Positions 6,644 through 6,724 of a stretch of DNA of 6,724 nucleotides are shown piece after piece (the stretch's first letter is position 1; every line of letters begins with the position of its first letter). Location of the stretch: assembly GCA_002293265.1 (NCBI GenBank), contig DBCW01000122.1, positions 3,161 through 9,884 on the forward strand, in the 5' to 3' direction. A program made the translations under genes and the position numbers. Source of the DNA: Eggerthellales bacterium UBA948. GTDB lineage: Bacteria; Actinomycetota; Coriobacteriia; Coriobacteriales; UBA8131. Under the pieces are notes generated by a model. The model made no database searches. It was not told where the DNA came from and worked only from the letters and a program-made list of their open reading frames with translations.

Positions 6644-6724
6644 CACACCCCAAATTACCTGCGCATATGTGTCATGATAGCAAAATCCAAATCATCAAAT
6701 AAGAGGCTTCGGTAGTTTGTGTGG

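Overview
The window is about 6.7 kb of bacterial DNA of moderate G+C. It holds three plus-strand genes on the left, a fourth plus-strand gene, a short repeat-bearing gap, and two minus-strand genes on the right that converge on it. Two genes start with GTG. The left end is an anaerobic-type glycerol catabolism locus, and next to it lies an aldo/keto reductase fused to a two-cluster ferredoxin domain. Together these suggest an anaerobic or facultative Gram-positive-like organism. A coriobacterium-type actinobacterium or a clostridial relative would fit, but nothing in the window fixes the taxon (inference, low confidence).

Left (1-1894): the end of a glycerol-3-phosphate utilisation operon. 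A small cysteine-rich DUF1667 protein, cut by the window edge, is followed 12 bases later by glycerol kinase (glpK). In known genomes DUF1667 proteins sit beside FAD-dependent glycerol-3-phosphate dehydrogenases, so those genes probably lie just outside the left edge.

Centre (1895-4396): two genes that look separately transcribed. The first is a COG1453-type aldo/keto reductase with eight ferredoxin cysteines. The second is an unrecognised, highly charged coiled-coil protein ending in one membrane anchor. Each is preceded by a perfect TATAAT in the shared context CCGTATAAT, without a recognisable -35 box.

Convergent gap (4397-4683): a 9-bp hairpin whose T-run serves the minus strand, then two 50-bp direct repeats differing at one base. 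Each repeat carries a dRS3-like palindrome (ATTCCC-N8-GGGAAT) plus an extra copy of its left arm.

Right (4684-6597, minus strand): a Fic-family enzyme with a VbhA-like antitoxin domain at its own N-terminus, followed 66 bases downstream by a DUF2569-like four-helix membrane protein. That protein carries a roughly 145-residue Gln/Pro/Tyr-rich tail, part of it encoded by a perfect (CAACAG)7 microsatellite. The Fic domain and its fused antitoxin domain have both lost the side chains that normally face each other in autoinhibition.

No complete new system can be shown here. The most distinctive items are the altered Fic/antitoxin pair and the polyglutamine membrane protein, which faces a tail-anchored coiled-coil protein across a repeat-bearing gap.
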